Source: Pantoea cypripedii
GTDB lineage: Bacteria; Pseudomonadota; Gammaproteobacteria; Enterobacterales; Enterobacteriaceae
Reading direction: 5' to 3'
NCBI RefSeq assembly: GCF_002095535.1
Contig: NZ_MLJI01000001.1
Span: 691,604-755,603, forward strand
DNA: 64,000 bases
Of this stretch, positions 33,332-43,027 are shown piece after piece (within the stretch, counting starts at the first letter, position 1; every line of letters begins with the position of its first letter). The translations under genes and the position numbers were made by a program. The notes below the pieces were generated by a model. The model did not search any database, was not told the DNA's origin, and saw only the letters and a program-made list of their open reading frames with translations.

Positions 33332-35794
33332 ATGCGAGTGCTGAAATTCGGCGGGACCTCAGTAGCCAATGCGGAACGTTTTCTCCGCGTGGCAGACATT
33401 CTGGAAAGCAATGCGCAACAGGGACAGGTCGCCACCGTACTCTCTGCGCCAGCGAAAATTACCAATCATCTGGTTGCGATGATTGAGAAAACCATTAGCG
33501 GGCAGGATGCGTTGCCGAATATCAGCGATGCCGAACGTATTTTTGCCGACCTGTTGCAGGGGCTGGCCGATACTCAGCCTGGCTTCGATTTTGATGGCTT
33601 AAAAACCCGTGTTGATCTCGAATTTGCTCAGCTGAAACAAGTGCTGCATGGCATCAGCCTGCTGGGGCAGTGCCCGGATGCGGTGAATGCCGCCATTATT
33701 TGCCGTGGTGAGAAGCTGTCGATTGCCATCATGGAAGCGCTGTTGCAGGCGCGTGGCCACAAGGTCACGGTGATCGATCCGGTGGAAAAACTGCTGGCGG
33801 TGGGGCATTACCTGGAATCGACTGTTGATATCGCGGAATCCACCCGCCGTATCGCTGCCAGCCAGATTCCGGCGGATCATATGATCCTGATGGCCGGTTT
33901 CACCGCCGGTAACGAGCGTGGTGAGCTAGTGGTGCTGGGCCGTAACGGTTCTGACTACTCGGCAGCAGTGCTGGCGGCTTGCTTGCGCGCCGATTGTTGT
34001 GAAATCTGGACTGACGTGGATGGCGTTTATACCTGCGACCCGCGCCAGGTGCCGGATGCGCGTCTGCTGAAATCCATGTCCTATCAGGAAGCGATGGAGC
34101 TGTCGTACTTTGGTGCTAAAGTTCTGCATCCCCGCACCATCGCCCCGATTGCCCAGTTCCAGATTCCCTGCCTGATCAAAAACACCGCCAATCCGCAAGC
34201 GCCGGGCACCTTAATCGGTGGCGAAGGCGAGCATGATGAGAATCCGGTAAAAGGCATCACCAACCTGAACAACATGGCGATGTTCAACGTCTCCGGTCCG
34301 GGGATGAAAGGCATGGTGGGTATGGCGGCACGCGTGTTTGCTGCGATGTCCCGTACCGGCATCTCGGTGGTGTTGATCACCCAATCGTCTTCTGAGTACA
34401 GCATCAGCTTCTGCGTACCGCAGAACGAGCTGGCGCGTGCGCGTCGCGTGCTGGAAGACGAATTCTATCTGGAATTGAAAGATGGCCTGCTGGATCCGCT
34501 CGAAGTGGTTGAGCAGCTGGCGATCATTTCCGTGGTCGGGGATGGCATGCGCACGCTGCGCGGCATCTCTGCCAAGTTCTTTTCCGCACTGGCGCGCGCC
34601 AATATCAACATCGTGGCGATTGCGCAGGGTTCGTCTGAGCGCTCTATCTCCGCCGTGGTCAGCAACGATGAAGTCACCACCGGGGTGCGTGTCGTTCACC
34701 AGATGCTGTTCGCCACCGATCAGGTGATCGAAGTGTTTGTGGTCGGCGTGGGTGGCGTGGGTGCTGCGCTGCTGGAGCAGCTGCATCGCCAGCAGGCCTG
34801 GCTGAAGCAGAAGCATATTGATCTGCGTGTTTGTGGCATCGCTAACTCACGCGCCTTGCTGACCAACGTGCACGGCATCGATCTCAGCAACTGGGAGTCG
34901 GCGCTGGCGGAAGCCAAAGAGCCGTTCAACCTCGGTCGCCTGATTCGTCTGGTGAAGGAGTATCATCTGCTGAACCCGGTGATCGTCGATTGTACTTCCA
35001 GCCAGGCAGTGGCCGATCAATATGCCGATTTCCTTGCTGATGGTTTCCACGTGGTGACGCCGAATAAAAAGGCCAACACCTCATCGTGGAATTACTACCA
35101 GCAGATGCGCGCCGCCGCAGAGAAATCACGCCGCAAGTTCCTGTATGACACCAACGTGGGTGCCGGTCTGCCGGTGATCGAAAACCTGCAAAATCTGTTG
35201 AATGCCGGTGATGAGCTGATCAAATTCTCCGGTATCCTCTCTGGCTCATTGTCGTTTATTTTCGGCAAGCTGGATGAGGGTGTGTCACTGTCGGCAGCAA
35301 CCAACATGGCCCGTGAACTCGGCTTTACCGAGCCGGATCCGCGCGACGATCTCTCCGGCACCGATGTGGCGCGCAAACTGCTGATTCTGGCGCGTGAAGC
35401 GGGACATCAGCTGGAGCTGAGCGATATCGAGATTGAGCCGCTGCTGCCTGCCAGCCTGACGGAGATTGCCGACGTTGAGCAATTTATGCAGCGTTTACCG
35501 GAACTGGATAACGCCTTTGCGGCGCGCGTTGCCAAAGCACGTGATGAAGGTAAAGTGTTACGCTTCGTCGGCGCCATCGAAGAGGGTGGGGCCTGCAAGG
35601 TGAAAATTGATGCGGTGGATAGCAATGATCCGCTGTTTAAAGTCAAAAATGGCGAAAACGCGCTGGCTTTCTACAGCCGTTATTATCAGCCGATCCCGCT
35701 GGTTCTGCGTGGATACGGTGCCGGGAATGATGTGACAGCCGCTGGCGTATTTGCCGATCTGCTGCGCACTCTGTCGTGGAAGTTGGGAGTTTGA
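33332..35794 (+). CDS. thrA: ThrA, bifunctional aspartokinase I / homoserine dehydrogenase I
   Basis: 820 residues, identical in length to E. coli. Aspartokinase domain about 1-290 beginning [10 protein letters not shown], paired ACT regulatory region about 310-460 (threonine feedback), and homoserine dehydrogenase about 465-820 with the NAD(P) motif [16 protein letters not shown] 33332 has AGGAG at 33317-33321. The upstream in-frame ATG at 33287 lies inside the attenuator and is rejected. Catalyses the first and third steps from aspartate to threonine. Confidence 0.98.
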   Translation: MRVLKFGGTSVANAERFLRVADILESNAQQGQVATVLSAPAKITNHLVAMIEKTISGQDALPNISDAERIFADLLQGLADTQPGFDFDGLKTRVDLEFAQLKQVLHGISLLGQCPDAVNAAIICRGEKLSIAIMEALLQARGHKVTVIDPVEKLLAVGHYLESTVDIAESTRRIAASQIPADHMILMAGFTAGNERGELVVLGRNGSDYSAAVLAACLRADCCEIWTDVDGVYTCDPRQVPDARLLKSMSYQEAMELSYFGAKVLHPRTIAPIAQFQIPCLIKNTANPQAPGTLIGGEGEHDENPVKGITNLNNMAMFNVSGPGMKGMVGMAARVFAAMSRTGISVVLITQSSSEYSISFCVPQNELARARRVLEDEFYLELKDGLLDPLEVVEQLAIISVVGDGMRTLRGISAKFFSALARANINIVAIAQGSSERSISAVVSNDEVTTGVRVVHQMLFATDQVIEVFVVGVGGVGAALLEQLHRQQAWLKQKHIDLRVCGIANSRALLTNVHGIDLSNWESALAEAKEPFNLGRLIRLVKEYHLLNPVIVDCTSSQAVADQYADFLADGFHVVTPNKKANTSSWNYYQQMRAAAEKSRRKFLYDTNVGAGLPVIENLQNLLNAGDELIKFSGILSGSLSFIFGKLDEGVSLSAATNMARELGFTEPDPRDDLSGTDVARKLLILAREAGHQLELSDIEIEPLLPASLTEIADVEQFMQRLPELDNAFAARVAKARDEGKVLRFVGAIEEGGACKVKIDAVDSNDPLFKVKNGENALAFYSRYYQPIPLVLRGYGAGNDVTAAGVFADLLRTLSWKLGV

Positions 35795-35796
35795 TG

Positions 35797-36726
35797 ATGG
35801 TAAAAATTTATGCACCGGCCTCGATAGGTAACGTCAGCGTCGGCTTTGATGTGCTGGGCGCGGCAGTTTCGCCGGTGGATGGCACCCTGCTGGGTGATTG
35901 TGTGTCGGTTGTCGCAGCCGACAGCTTTAGCCTGGTGAACGAAGGGCGCTTTGTCAGCAAACTGCCGACCAATCCCCAGGAAAACATTGTTTACCAGTGC
36001 TGGCAGCGTTTTTGTGAAGCGATTGGCAAAGAAGTCCCGGTGGCGATGACGCTGGAAAAAAACATGCCGATCGGTTCGGGTCTCGGTTCCAGTGCCTGCT
36101 CAGTGGTAGCAGGCCTGATGGCGATGAACGAATTCTGCGGCAAGCCGCTGAACGACACTGAACTGCTGGCGCTGATGGGCGAACTGGAAGGGCGTATTTC
36201 CGGCAGCGTGCATTACGACAACGTGGCACCTTGTTTCCTCGGCGGCGTACAGCTGATGATTGAAGAGGATGGCATCATCAGCCAGCCAGTACCGTCGTTT
36301 GATGAGTGGCTGTGGGTGATGGCCTATCCGGGCATCAAAGTCTCCACCGCCGAAGCGCGTGCCATTCTGCCAGCGCAATATCGTAAGCAGGACATTATCA
36401 AGCATGGCCGTCTGCTCGGCGGTTTTATCCACGCCTGTCACACCGGTCAGCCCGCGCTTGCGGCTAAACTGATGCAGGATGTGGTGGCCGAGCCGTATCG
36501 CACCAAACTGCTGCCGGGCTTTGCCGAAGCGCGTAAAGCCGCTGCCGATATCGGTGCACTGGCTTGTGGTATTTCGGGGTCCGGCCCGACGCTTTTCGCC
36601 GTTTGCAACGAGATGGCAACGGCACAGCGGATGGCAGACTGGCTGAGCCAGCACTATCTGCAGAATGAAGAAGGTTTCGTCCACATCTGCCGTCTTGATA
36701 CGGCTGGCGCACGTAAATTGGGATAA
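35797..36726 (+). CDS. thrB: Homoserine kinase ThrB
   Basis: 309 residues (E. coli 310). GHMP-kinase fold with ATP-binding loop [12 protein letters not shown] at about 91-102. Converts homoserine to O-phosphohomoserine. Two adjacent ATGs exist at 35794 and 35797. The second matches E. coli MVK and is better spaced from GGGAG (35785-35789). The first overlaps the thrA TGA by one base. Translational coupling with thrA is likely. Confidence 0.97.
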   Translation: MVKIYAPASIGNVSVGFDVLGAAVSPVDGTLLGDCVSVVAADSFSLVNEGRFVSKLPTNPQENIVYQCWQRFCEAIGKEVPVAMTLEKNMPIGSGLGSSACSVVAGLMAMNEFCGKPLNDTELLALMGELEGRISGSVHYDNVAPCFLGGVQLMIEEDGIISQPVPSFDEWLWVMAYPGIKVSTAEARAILPAQYRKQDIIKHGRLLGGFIHACHTGQPALAAKLMQDVVAEPYRTKLLPGFAEARKAAADIGALACGISGSGPTLFAVCNEMATAQRMADWLSQHYLQNEEGFVHICRLDTAGARKLG

Positions 36727-36729
36727 CGC

Positions 36730-38013
36730 ATGAAACTCTACAACCTTAAGGATCATAACGAGCAGGTGAGCTTCGCTCAGGCAGTGAAGCAGGGCCTCGG
36801 CTCACAGCAGGGGCTGTTTTTCCCGCTCGAACTGCCGGAATTTGAACTGACCGATATCGACGCGATGCTGGAGATGGATTTTGTCACTCGCAGCAGCAAA
36901 ATCCTCTCGGCTTTTATCGGTGATGAAATCGCCGCCCATCAGCTGGCTGAACGTGTCAAAGCCGCGTTTGCCTTCCCGGCACCGGTAGCAAAAGTCAGTG
37001 ACGATGTGGCCTGTCTGGAACTGTTCCACGGCCCGACGCTGGCGTTTAAAGATTTCGGCGGCCGCTTTATGGCGCAGATGCTTTCCTACGTGAGTGGTGC
37101 CGATGAGAAGATCACCATTCTGACTGCCACCTCAGGCGACACCGGTGCTGCGGTGGCGCATGCGTTTTACGGCATGGAAAACGTGCGTGTCGTAATCCTC
37201 TACCCGCAGGGCAAAATCAGCCCGTTGCAGGAAAAGCTGTTCTGTACCCTGGGCGGCAACATCGAAACCATCGCCATCGATGGCGACTTCGATGCCTGTC
37301 AGGCGCTGGTGAAGCAGGCGTTTGATGATGAGGAGCTGAAAAAGGCGATTGGCCTGAACTCGGCTAACTCCATCAATATCAGCCGTCTGCTGGCACAGAT
37401 TTGCTACTACTTCGAAGCGGTAGCCCAACTGCCACAGGAAAAACGCAACCAGTTGGTGGTGTCGGTGCCGAGCGGCAACTTTGGCGACCTGACAGCAGGC
37501 CTGCTGGCAAAATCACTTGGTCTGCCGATCAAACGTTTTATCGCGGCCACCAACGCCAACGATACCGTACCGCGCTTCCTCGCCAAGGGTGAATGGACAC
37601 CGCATGCCACCGTGGCAACGCTGTCCAACGCGATGGATGTGAGCCAGCCGAACAACTGGCCGCGCGTGGAAGAGTTGTTCCGCCGCAAAACCTGGCGTCT
37701 GGGCGATCTGGCCTACGGTGCGGTGAGCGACGAGACCACCAAAGCCACCATGCGTGAGCTGGCGGCAATCGGTTATCTCTCTGAACCGCATGCGGCGATT
37801 GCTTATCGTCTGCTGCGCGATCAGTTACAGGAAGGTGAGTACGGCCTGTTCCTCGGCACTGCGCATCCGGCGAAGTTTAAGGAGAGCGTGGAAGCGATTC
37901 TGGAACAGACGCTGCCGTTGCCGGAAGCCCTGGCTGAGCGTGCTGACCTGCCGCTGCTGTCACATGATATGGCAGCAGATTTCGCCCCGTTGCGTGCGTT
38001 TTTGATGAAGTAA
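36730..38013 (+). CDS. thrC: Threonine synthase ThrC
   Basis: 427 residues (E. coli 428). PLP fold-type II enzyme. The PLP lysine lies in LAFKDFGG (about residue 104), with the phosphate-binding loop SVPSGNFGDLTAG near 240-252. Converts O-phosphohomoserine to threonine. Starts three bases after thrB and ends at a strong terminator, closing the thrLABC operon. Confidence 0.98.
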   Translation: MKLYNLKDHNEQVSFAQAVKQGLGSQQGLFFPLELPEFELTDIDAMLEMDFVTRSSKILSAFIGDEIAAHQLAERVKAAFAFPAPVAKVSDDVACLELFHGPTLAFKDFGGRFMAQMLSYVSGADEKITILTATSGDTGAAVAHAFYGMENVRVVILYPQGKISPLQEKLFCTLGGNIETIAIDGDFDACQALVKQAFDDEELKKAIGLNSANSINISRLLAQICYYFEAVAQLPQEKRNQLVVSVPSGNFGDLTAGLLAKSLGLPIKRFIAATNANDTVPRFLAKGEWTPHATVATLSNAMDVSQPNNWPRVEELFRRKTWRLGDLAYGAVSDETTKATMRELAAIGYLSEPHAAIAYRLLRDQLQEGEYGLFLGTAHPAKFKESVEAILEQTLPLPEALAERADLPLLSHDMAADFAPLRAFLMK

Positions 38014-38016
38014 CGT

Positions 38017-38049
38017 AAAAAATGGCTGGCGTATGCCAGCCATTTTTTT
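38017..38049. terminator. Bidirectional terminator between thrC and yaaA
   Basis: AAAAAATGGCTGGC-GTAT-GCCAGCCATTTTTTT. Fourteen-base arms with A and T tracts serve both converging genes. Confidence 0.92.
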
Positions 38050-38057
38050 CATCCGGT

Positions 38058-38070
38058 GTAACGGCGCGAT
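38058..38070. repeat. Half copy of the GGCGCGAT repeat
   Basis: GTAACGGCGCGAT is identical to one arm of the palindrome at 54805-54832. It abuts the yaaA stop codon at the convergent thrC-yaaA junction. The other arm is absent. Confidence 0.5.
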
Positions 38071-38846
38071 TATTTCTGTTCGTGGCGCTTAAACACTAAC
38101 TCGTTTTCGCTGCTCTCTGCCGCCGCAAAGAAATACCCATCCACATCGAATTTCTTCAATTGTTCCGGCTTGCTCAGGCGATGCTGGATGACATAACGGC
38201 TCATCAGGCCACGCGCTTTCTTGGCATAGAAACTGATCACCTTAAATTTGCCGTTCTTCTCATCGAGGAAGACCGGTTTGATCAGGCGTCCGGCCAGTTT
38301 CTTCGGTTTGATGGCTTTGAAATATTCATCTGAGGCGAGGTTAATCAGCACATCATCACCTTGCTCCGCCAGCGCTGCATTCAGCTTCTCCGTCAGCAAA
38401 TCTCCCCAGAAGCCGTACAGATCTTTCGCGGCGGGGTTCGCCAGTTTGATCCCCATCTCCAGCCGGTACGGTTGCATCAGATCGAGCGGGCGCAGCAAAC
38501 CATACAAACCCGACAGCATGCGCAGATGCTGCTGAGCGAAGGTAAAATCTTTATCGCTGAAGGTCTCCGCCTGCAAACCGGTATAGACATCACCTTTGAA
38601 TGCCAGAATCGCCTGACGCGCATTCTCCAGCGTGAAAGGCGGCTGCCAGTCATTAAAACGGTCAGCGTTGAGATGCGCCAGTTTGTCGCTGATGCCCATC
38701 AGCGAGGCAATTTGTGCCGGTGACAGGTCGCGGGCGACATCAATCAGCTGTTGTGACTTTTCTAACAGCGCCGGTTGAGTGAATTGTTGTGTCGCAAGCG
38801 GGCTTTCAAAATCCAGTGTCTTGGCTGGCGAGATTACCATCAGCAT
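38070..38846 (-). CDS. yaaA: YaaA, peroxide-stress resistance protein (DUF328/UPF0246)
   Basis: 258 residues, same length as E. coli YaaA. Starts [12 protein letters not shown], with conserved [12 protein letters not shown] (about 83-94), [22 protein letters not shown] (about 112-133, by position) and [13 protein letters not shown] near 207-219. In E. coli it is OxyR-regulated and limits intracellular iron and DNA damage during peroxide stress. Its fold binds DNA. Divergent from talB across 213 bases. Confidence 0.95.
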   Translation of the reverse strand: MLMVISPAKTLDFESPLATQQFTQPALLEKSQQLIDVARDLSPAQIASLMGISDKLAHLNADRFNDWQPPFTLENARQAILAFKGDVYTGLQAETFSDKDFTFAQQHLRMLSGLYGLLRPLDLMQPYRLEMGIKLANPAAKDLYGFWGDLLTEKLNAALAEQGDDVLINLASDEYFKAIKPKKLAGRLIKPVFLDEKNGKFKVISFYAKKARGLMSRYVIQHRLSKPEQLKKFDVDGYFFAAAESSENELVFKRHEQK

Positions 38847-38982
38847 TATTGTGTCCTCGATTGACCCGCATATTTATCAGGGTATTAACGGAAAATTCGT
38901 TCGGGCGAGTGTAGCAAAAAAGCGGCACGGATCGGCAAATCGCTCCCATTTGCGAATGCTTAGTAAAGGGCACGCCACGACC

Positions 38983-39010
38983 TTGCACCGTGGTTCCCGC
39001 GTGATATTAT
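38983..39010 (+). promoter_or_regulatory. Probable talB promoter
   Basis: TTGCAC and TATTAT separated by 16 bases, ending 49 bases before the talB ATG. Confidence 0.55.
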
Positions 39011-39059
39011 CGCAACAGCCTTTTTCACCCTGACAGTCAACCAAAGAGAAAAGAGAACC

Positions 39060-40013
39060 ATGACGGACAAACTTACTTCCTTGCGTCAGCTGACTACTGT
39101 GGTCGCCGACACCGGTGATATCGCGGCGATGAAACTTTATCAACCGCAGGATGCAACCACCAACCCTTCTTTAATCCTCAATGCCGCTCAAATCCCTGAA
39201 TACCGTAAACTGATTGACGAAGCTATTAGCTGGGCGCGTCAGCAGAGCAGCAACAAAGAAGAACAATTGCAGCTGGTTTCTGACAAGCTGGCCGTCAACA
39301 TTGGTCTGGAAATTCTCAAACTGATCCCGGGTCGTATTTCGACTGAAGTGGATGCGCGCCTGTCTTATGACACCGAAGCGAGCATCGCCAAAGCCCGCAG
39401 CCTGATCAAACTGTATAACGATGCCGGCATCAGCAACGATCGCATCCTGATCAAACTGGCTTCTACCTGGCAGGGCATCCGCGCCGCGGAGCAGCTGGAA
39501 AAAGAAGGCATCAACTGTAACCTGACCCTGCTGTTCTCCTTCGCCCAGGCGCGTGCCTGTGCAGAAGCGGGCGTGTTCCTGATCTCTCCGTTCGTTGGCC
39601 GTATTCTTGACTGGTACAAAGCCAACACCGACAAGAAAGAGTACGCTGCGCACGAAGATCCGGGCGTGGTTTCTGTTTCTGAGATTTACGATTACTACAA
39701 ACAGCACGGTTACGAAACCGTGGTGATGGGCGCGAGCTTCCGTAACGTCGGCGAAATCATTGAGCTGGCCGGTTGTGACCGTCTGACTATCTCCCCGAAC
39801 CTGCTGAAAGAGCTGGCTGAGAGCGAAGGCGCGGTTGAGCGTAAACTGAGCTACAGCGGCGAAGTGAAAGCGCGTCCGGCAAAAATGACCGAATCCGAGT
39901 TCCTGTGGCAGCACAACCAGGATCCGATGGCGGTGACCAAACTGGCTGAAGGCATCCGTAACTTTGCCATCGACCAGGGCAAACTTGAGAAGATGATTGC
40001 CGAACTGCTGTAA
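39060..40013 (+). CDS. talB: Transaldolase B
   Basis: 317 residues, same length as E. coli TalB. Schiff-base Lys132 lies in [11 protein letters not shown]. Other family marks are DATTNPSL at 31-38 and the [18 protein letters not shown] region. Transfers dihydroxyacetone units between sedoheptulose 7-phosphate and glyceraldehyde 3-phosphate in the non-oxidative pentose phosphate pathway. Codon use is typical of a highly expressed gene. Confidence 0.98.
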   Translation: MTDKLTSLRQLTTVVADTGDIAAMKLYQPQDATTNPSLILNAAQIPEYRKLIDEAISWARQQSSNKEEQLQLVSDKLAVNIGLEILKLIPGRISTEVDARLSYDTEASIAKARSLIKLYNDAGISNDRILIKLASTWQGIRAAEQLEKEGINCNLTLLFSFAQARACAEAGVFLISPFVGRILDWYKANTDKKEYAAHEDPGVVSVSEIYDYYKQHGYETVVMGASFRNVGEIIELAGCDRLTISPNLLKELAESEGAVERKLSYSGEVKARPAKMTESEFLWQHNQDPMAVTKLAEGIRNFAIDQGKLEKMIAELL

Positions 40014-40021
40014 GTGATGAC

Positions 40022-40050
40022 ACCGTGGCGACGCCGTTCGCCACGGTTTT
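40022..40050 (+). terminator. Terminator after talB
   Basis: ACCGTGGCG / CGCCACGGT stem with an eight-base loop, then TTT. The T-tract is short. Confidence 0.7.
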
Positions 40051-40139
40051 AATCTTTATTCTCCCTTTCGCTTTGTATTATCCTTCTTAAATCCCCCTTT
40101 ATATTTATGCCGCTTGCGGTAAACCACAGCGATAACTCT

Positions 40140-40727
40140 ATGGATACATTACGTATTGGATTAATTTCCGTTTCCGATCGTGCTGCGAACGGTATTTATC
40201 AGGATCAGGGTATTCCGGCACTGGAGAGCTGGCTCGGCAGCGCGCTAACCACGCCATTTGAGATCGAAACCCGGCTGGTGCCGGATGAACAGCCGATGAT
40301 CGAGCAGGCGATTTGTGAACTGGTTGATGAGCTTTTTTGCCATCTGGTGTTAACCACCGGCGGCACCGGACCGGCGCGTCGTGACGTGACGCCGGATGCC
40401 ACCCTGGCGGTGGCCGACCGTGAGATGCCGGGCTTTGGCGAGCAGATGCGTCAAATCAGCCTGCAATTTGTGCCGACAGCGATCCTGTCGCGCCAGGTCG
40501 GGGTGATCCGCAAACAATCGCTGATCCTCAATTTGCCTGGTCAGCCAAAATCGATCAAAGAAACGCTGGAAGGGCTCAAAGCGGAAGACGGTAGCGTAAA
40601 AGTACCGGGCATCTTTGCGGCTGTACCATATTGTTTACAGTTGCTGGAGGGGCCTTATGTCGAAACAAACCCGCAGGTGGTAGCAGCATTTCGGCCAAAA
40701 AGCGCGAGGCGGGAAACAAACGTCTGA
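40140..40727 (+). CDS. mog: Mog, molybdopterin adenylyltransferase
   Basis: 195 residues from ATG 40140, the same length as E. coli Mog. Eleven extra in-frame codons from 40107 are not part of the family. MoaB/Mog fold with the TTGGTGPARRDVTPDAT motif near 72-88 and LPGQPKSIKETLEG near 142-155. Activates molybdopterin as its AMP ester before molybdenum insertion. The Shine-Dalgarno is weak. Confidence 0.96.
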   Translation: MDTLRIGLISVSDRAANGIYQDQGIPALESWLGSALTTPFEIETRLVPDEQPMIEQAICELVDELFCHLVLTTGGTGPARRDVTPDATLAVADREMPGFGEQMRQISLQFVPTAILSRQVGVIRKQSLILNLPGQPKSIKETLEGLKAEDGSVKVPGIFAAVPYCLQLLEGPYVETNPQVVAAFRPKSARRETNV

Positions 40728-40840
40728 AAATCGTCATTTTCAGGCATAAAATTCAGTCTTACTGGTGTGGCAAAAAATTGACGGTATAGTAAGTATAACT
40801 TTACAACTACACTAATTTTGCCTCTGGATACCGGTACGTT

Positions 40841-42151
40841 ATGGATTCGCACTCAACGCGTCGCCTCAATCGACAGGATTACAAAACCCTGGCGCTGGCT
40901 GCCCTTGGCGGGGCACTGGAATTTTACGACTTCATCATCTTTGTGTTTTTCGCTGCGGTCATCGGTGAGCTGTTCTTCCCGGCTGATATACCGGAGTGGC
41001 TGCGTCAGGTGCAGACCTTTGCCATCTTTGCGGCAGGTTATCTGGCGCGTCCGCTGGGCGGCATCATCATGGCGCACTTTGGTGACAAGGTTGGGCGTAA
41101 GAAGATGTTCAGCCTGAGTATCCTGCTGATGGCTCTGCCGACGCTGGCGATGGGCGCGTTGCCGACCTACGCCAGCATCGGGATTGCGGCTCCGTTATTG
41201 ATGCTGTTACTGCGCGTATTGCAGGGAGCGGCTATCGGTGGCGAAGTGCCTGGCGCATGGGTGTTTGTGGCGGAACATGTACCGGAAAAACGCGTCGGTT
41301 TTGCCTGTGGTACCTTAACGGCGGGCTTAACTGCCGGGATTCTGCTCGGTTCGCTGGTGGCAACCATTATCAATACCTCACTGACCCCGGCGGCGATTGC
41401 CGATCATGGCTGGCGTATTCCGTTCTTCCTCGGCGGGGTGTTTGGTCTGCTGGCGATGTATCTGCGCCGCTGGCTGCATGAAACACCGGTGTTTCAGCAA
41501 ATGCAGCAGCGTAAAGCGCTGGCCGATACACTGCCGCTGCAAACCATCCTGGCGCATCACAAACGTAGCATTGTGATTTCCATGTTGCTGACCTGGCTGC
41601 TCTCCGCCTGCATTGTGGTGGTGATTCTGATGGCACCAACCCTGATGCAAAAACAGCACGCGATTCCGGCTGCGCTCAGTTTGCAGGCCAACAGCGTTGC
41701 CACGGTGATGCTGCTGTTTGGCTGCGTCATCGCGGGTTGGGTGGTCGATCGCTTCGGTGCGGCGCGCACGCTGGTGGTGGGGTCATTGTTGCTGGCTATC
41801 GCCAGCTGGAATTTCTTCCATCAGCTCGACGGGACGCCAGAGATGTTGTTTGTCTGGTATGGCCTGGCGGGACTGTGCGTTGGTGTTGTGGGGGTGGTGC
41901 CGTTTGTGATGGTACGCGCCTTCCCGGCGTCGGTGCGTTTCACCGGTATCTCCTTCTCCTATAACGTCGCCTACGCCATCTTTGGTGGTCTGACCCCGAT
42001 TAGCGTGACGCTAATGATGCGTCTGACGCCGATGGCTCCCGCCTGGTATGTACTGGCGCTGGCGGGTATTGGCTTCGTCGTGGGTATCTGGCTGTTGCGC
42101 GATAACCGGCAGGAAAGTGTGCAGCTTGATGGCCCCATCCACACCTCATAA
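40841..42151 (+). CDS. MFS transporter, metabolite:H+ symporter (MHS) family
   Basis: 436 residues with about 12 membrane spans. Typical MHS features: GGALEFYDFIIF in helix 1 and the loop 2-3 motif GDKVGRKKM, with RPLGGI just before it. RVLQGAAIGGEVPGAW in helix 4 resembles ShiA, ProP and citrate/alpha-ketoglutarate carriers. Substrate is not identifiable; a carboxylate, betaine or aromatic acid would fit. It lies between mog and satP, where E. coli has no transporter of this type, so it is a lineage-specific insertion. Alone in its transcription unit. Confidence 0.85.
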   Translation: MDSHSTRRLNRQDYKTLALAALGGALEFYDFIIFVFFAAVIGELFFPADIPEWLRQVQTFAIFAAGYLARPLGGIIMAHFGDKVGRKKMFSLSILLMALPTLAMGALPTYASIGIAAPLLMLLLRVLQGAAIGGEVPGAWVFVAEHVPEKRVGFACGTLTAGLTAGILLGSLVATIINTSLTPAAIADHGWRIPFFLGGVFGLLAMYLRRWLHETPVFQQMQQRKALADTLPLQTILAHHKRSIVISMLLTWLLSACIVVVILMAPTLMQKQHAIPAALSLQANSVATVMLLFGCVIAGWVVDRFGAARTLVVGSLLLAIASWNFFHQLDGTPEMLFVWYGLAGLCVGVVGVVPFVMVRAFPASVRFTGISFSYNVAYAIFGGLTPISVTLMMRLTPMAPAWYVLALAGIGFVVGIWLLRDNRQESVQLDGPIHTS

Positions 42152-42156
42152 ATGTT

Positions 42157-42182
42157 CACGCGGAGCCAGCAGGCTCCGCGTG
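42157..42182. terminator. Hairpin between the MHS transporter and satP
   Basis: 11-bp arms CACGCGGAGCC / GGCTCCGCGTG with an AGCA loop at a convergent junction. No T-tract is evident, so termination is uncertain. Confidence 0.5.
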
Positions 42183-42186
42183 GCTA

Positions 42187-42753
42187 TCAGCGGGTGGCAC
42201 CAATCGGCAGAATAGTCCTTCCCCATTGTTCATTCAGCACTTCGCCCATCGCCAGATAGATGGCGCTGGCACCGCACACCAGGCCGATCCAACCCCCTAT
42301 GCGTACCAGCAGGGTGTTATCGATCAAATGCCCAATTGACAGCATGGCAAACAGCACCGTCAGACTGGCAAAAACAAATTGCAGCATCAATGGGCCGGTC
42401 AGAGTACCGAAGAACAAAAACAGCGTGAATACGCCCCATAAGCCGAGATAGGCGCCAAGGAAATGGCTATCGGCGGCTTCCGCCAGTCCCATTTTGGGCA
42501 GCAGCAGAATCGCCACCAGCGTCAGCCAGAAGCTCCCGTAAGAGGCAAACGCCGTCAGACCAAAGGTGTTACCTTTTTTAAATTCCAGCAGGCCAGCAAA
42601 AATTTGCGCCAGGCCGCCATAAAAGATGCCCATCGCCAGAATGATGGTGTCCATCGCGAAGAGTCCGGTGTTGTGCAGGTTGAGCAGAATGGTGGTCATA
42701 CCGAAACCCATTAAGCCCAGCGGCGCAGGATTCGCCAGAGAGATGTTGCGCAT
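42187..42753 (-). CDS. satP: SatP (YaaH), acetate/succinate:H+ symporter
   Basis: 188 residues, the same length as E. coli SatP. Six membrane spans of the GPR1/FUN34/YaaH (AceTr) family, with the signature NPAPLGL at residues 8-14 and FYGGLAQIFAGLLEFKKGNTFG near 44-65 (by position). Imports acetate and succinate with protons. Head-to-head with dnaK across 274 bases, as in E. coli apart from lost intervening genes. Confidence 0.96.
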   Translation of the reverse strand: MRNISLANPAPLGLMGFGMTTILLNLHNTGLFAMDTIILAMGIFYGGLAQIFAGLLEFKKGNTFGLTAFASYGSFWLTLVAILLLPKMGLAEAADSHFLGAYLGLWGVFTLFLFFGTLTGPLMLQFVFASLTVLFAMLSIGHLIDNTLLVRIGGWIGLVCGASAIYLAMGEVLNEQWGRTILPIGATR

Positions 42754-42873
42754 AGTTCCTCAGAGGTAATGTTGTGTAGACCCCTCGTTGTGGGGGCGCT
42801 GCATAATAATCAGCCACCACAAGGGCATCTTTGATCTGAAAGGGGGGAGATAATTAAAATTTTTTAGTTTTAA

Positions 42874-42903
42874 CCCTTGATGCGCTTCGAAGCGGCCCCA
42901 TCT
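42874..42903 (+). promoter_or_regulatory. Heat-shock (sigma-32) promoter of dnaKJ
   Basis: CCCTTGA (42874-42880) and CCCCATCT (42896-42903) with a 15-base spacer match the sigma-32 consensus CTTGAA-N13-17-CCCCATNT. This resembles the E. coli dnaK P1 promoter. The leader to the ATG is about 115 bases. Confidence 0.88.
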
Positions 42904-43027
42904 AGTTGTCATCGAGTGTTGTGGAGCAGGAAAAAAAGCCTGCTCAGGCAGTTGAAAGCGGCAAGAATTGCCCGCATCTCTGCTTCACAACCCAATTTGG
43001 CACAGAATTTAAGTGGGAGACGTTTAG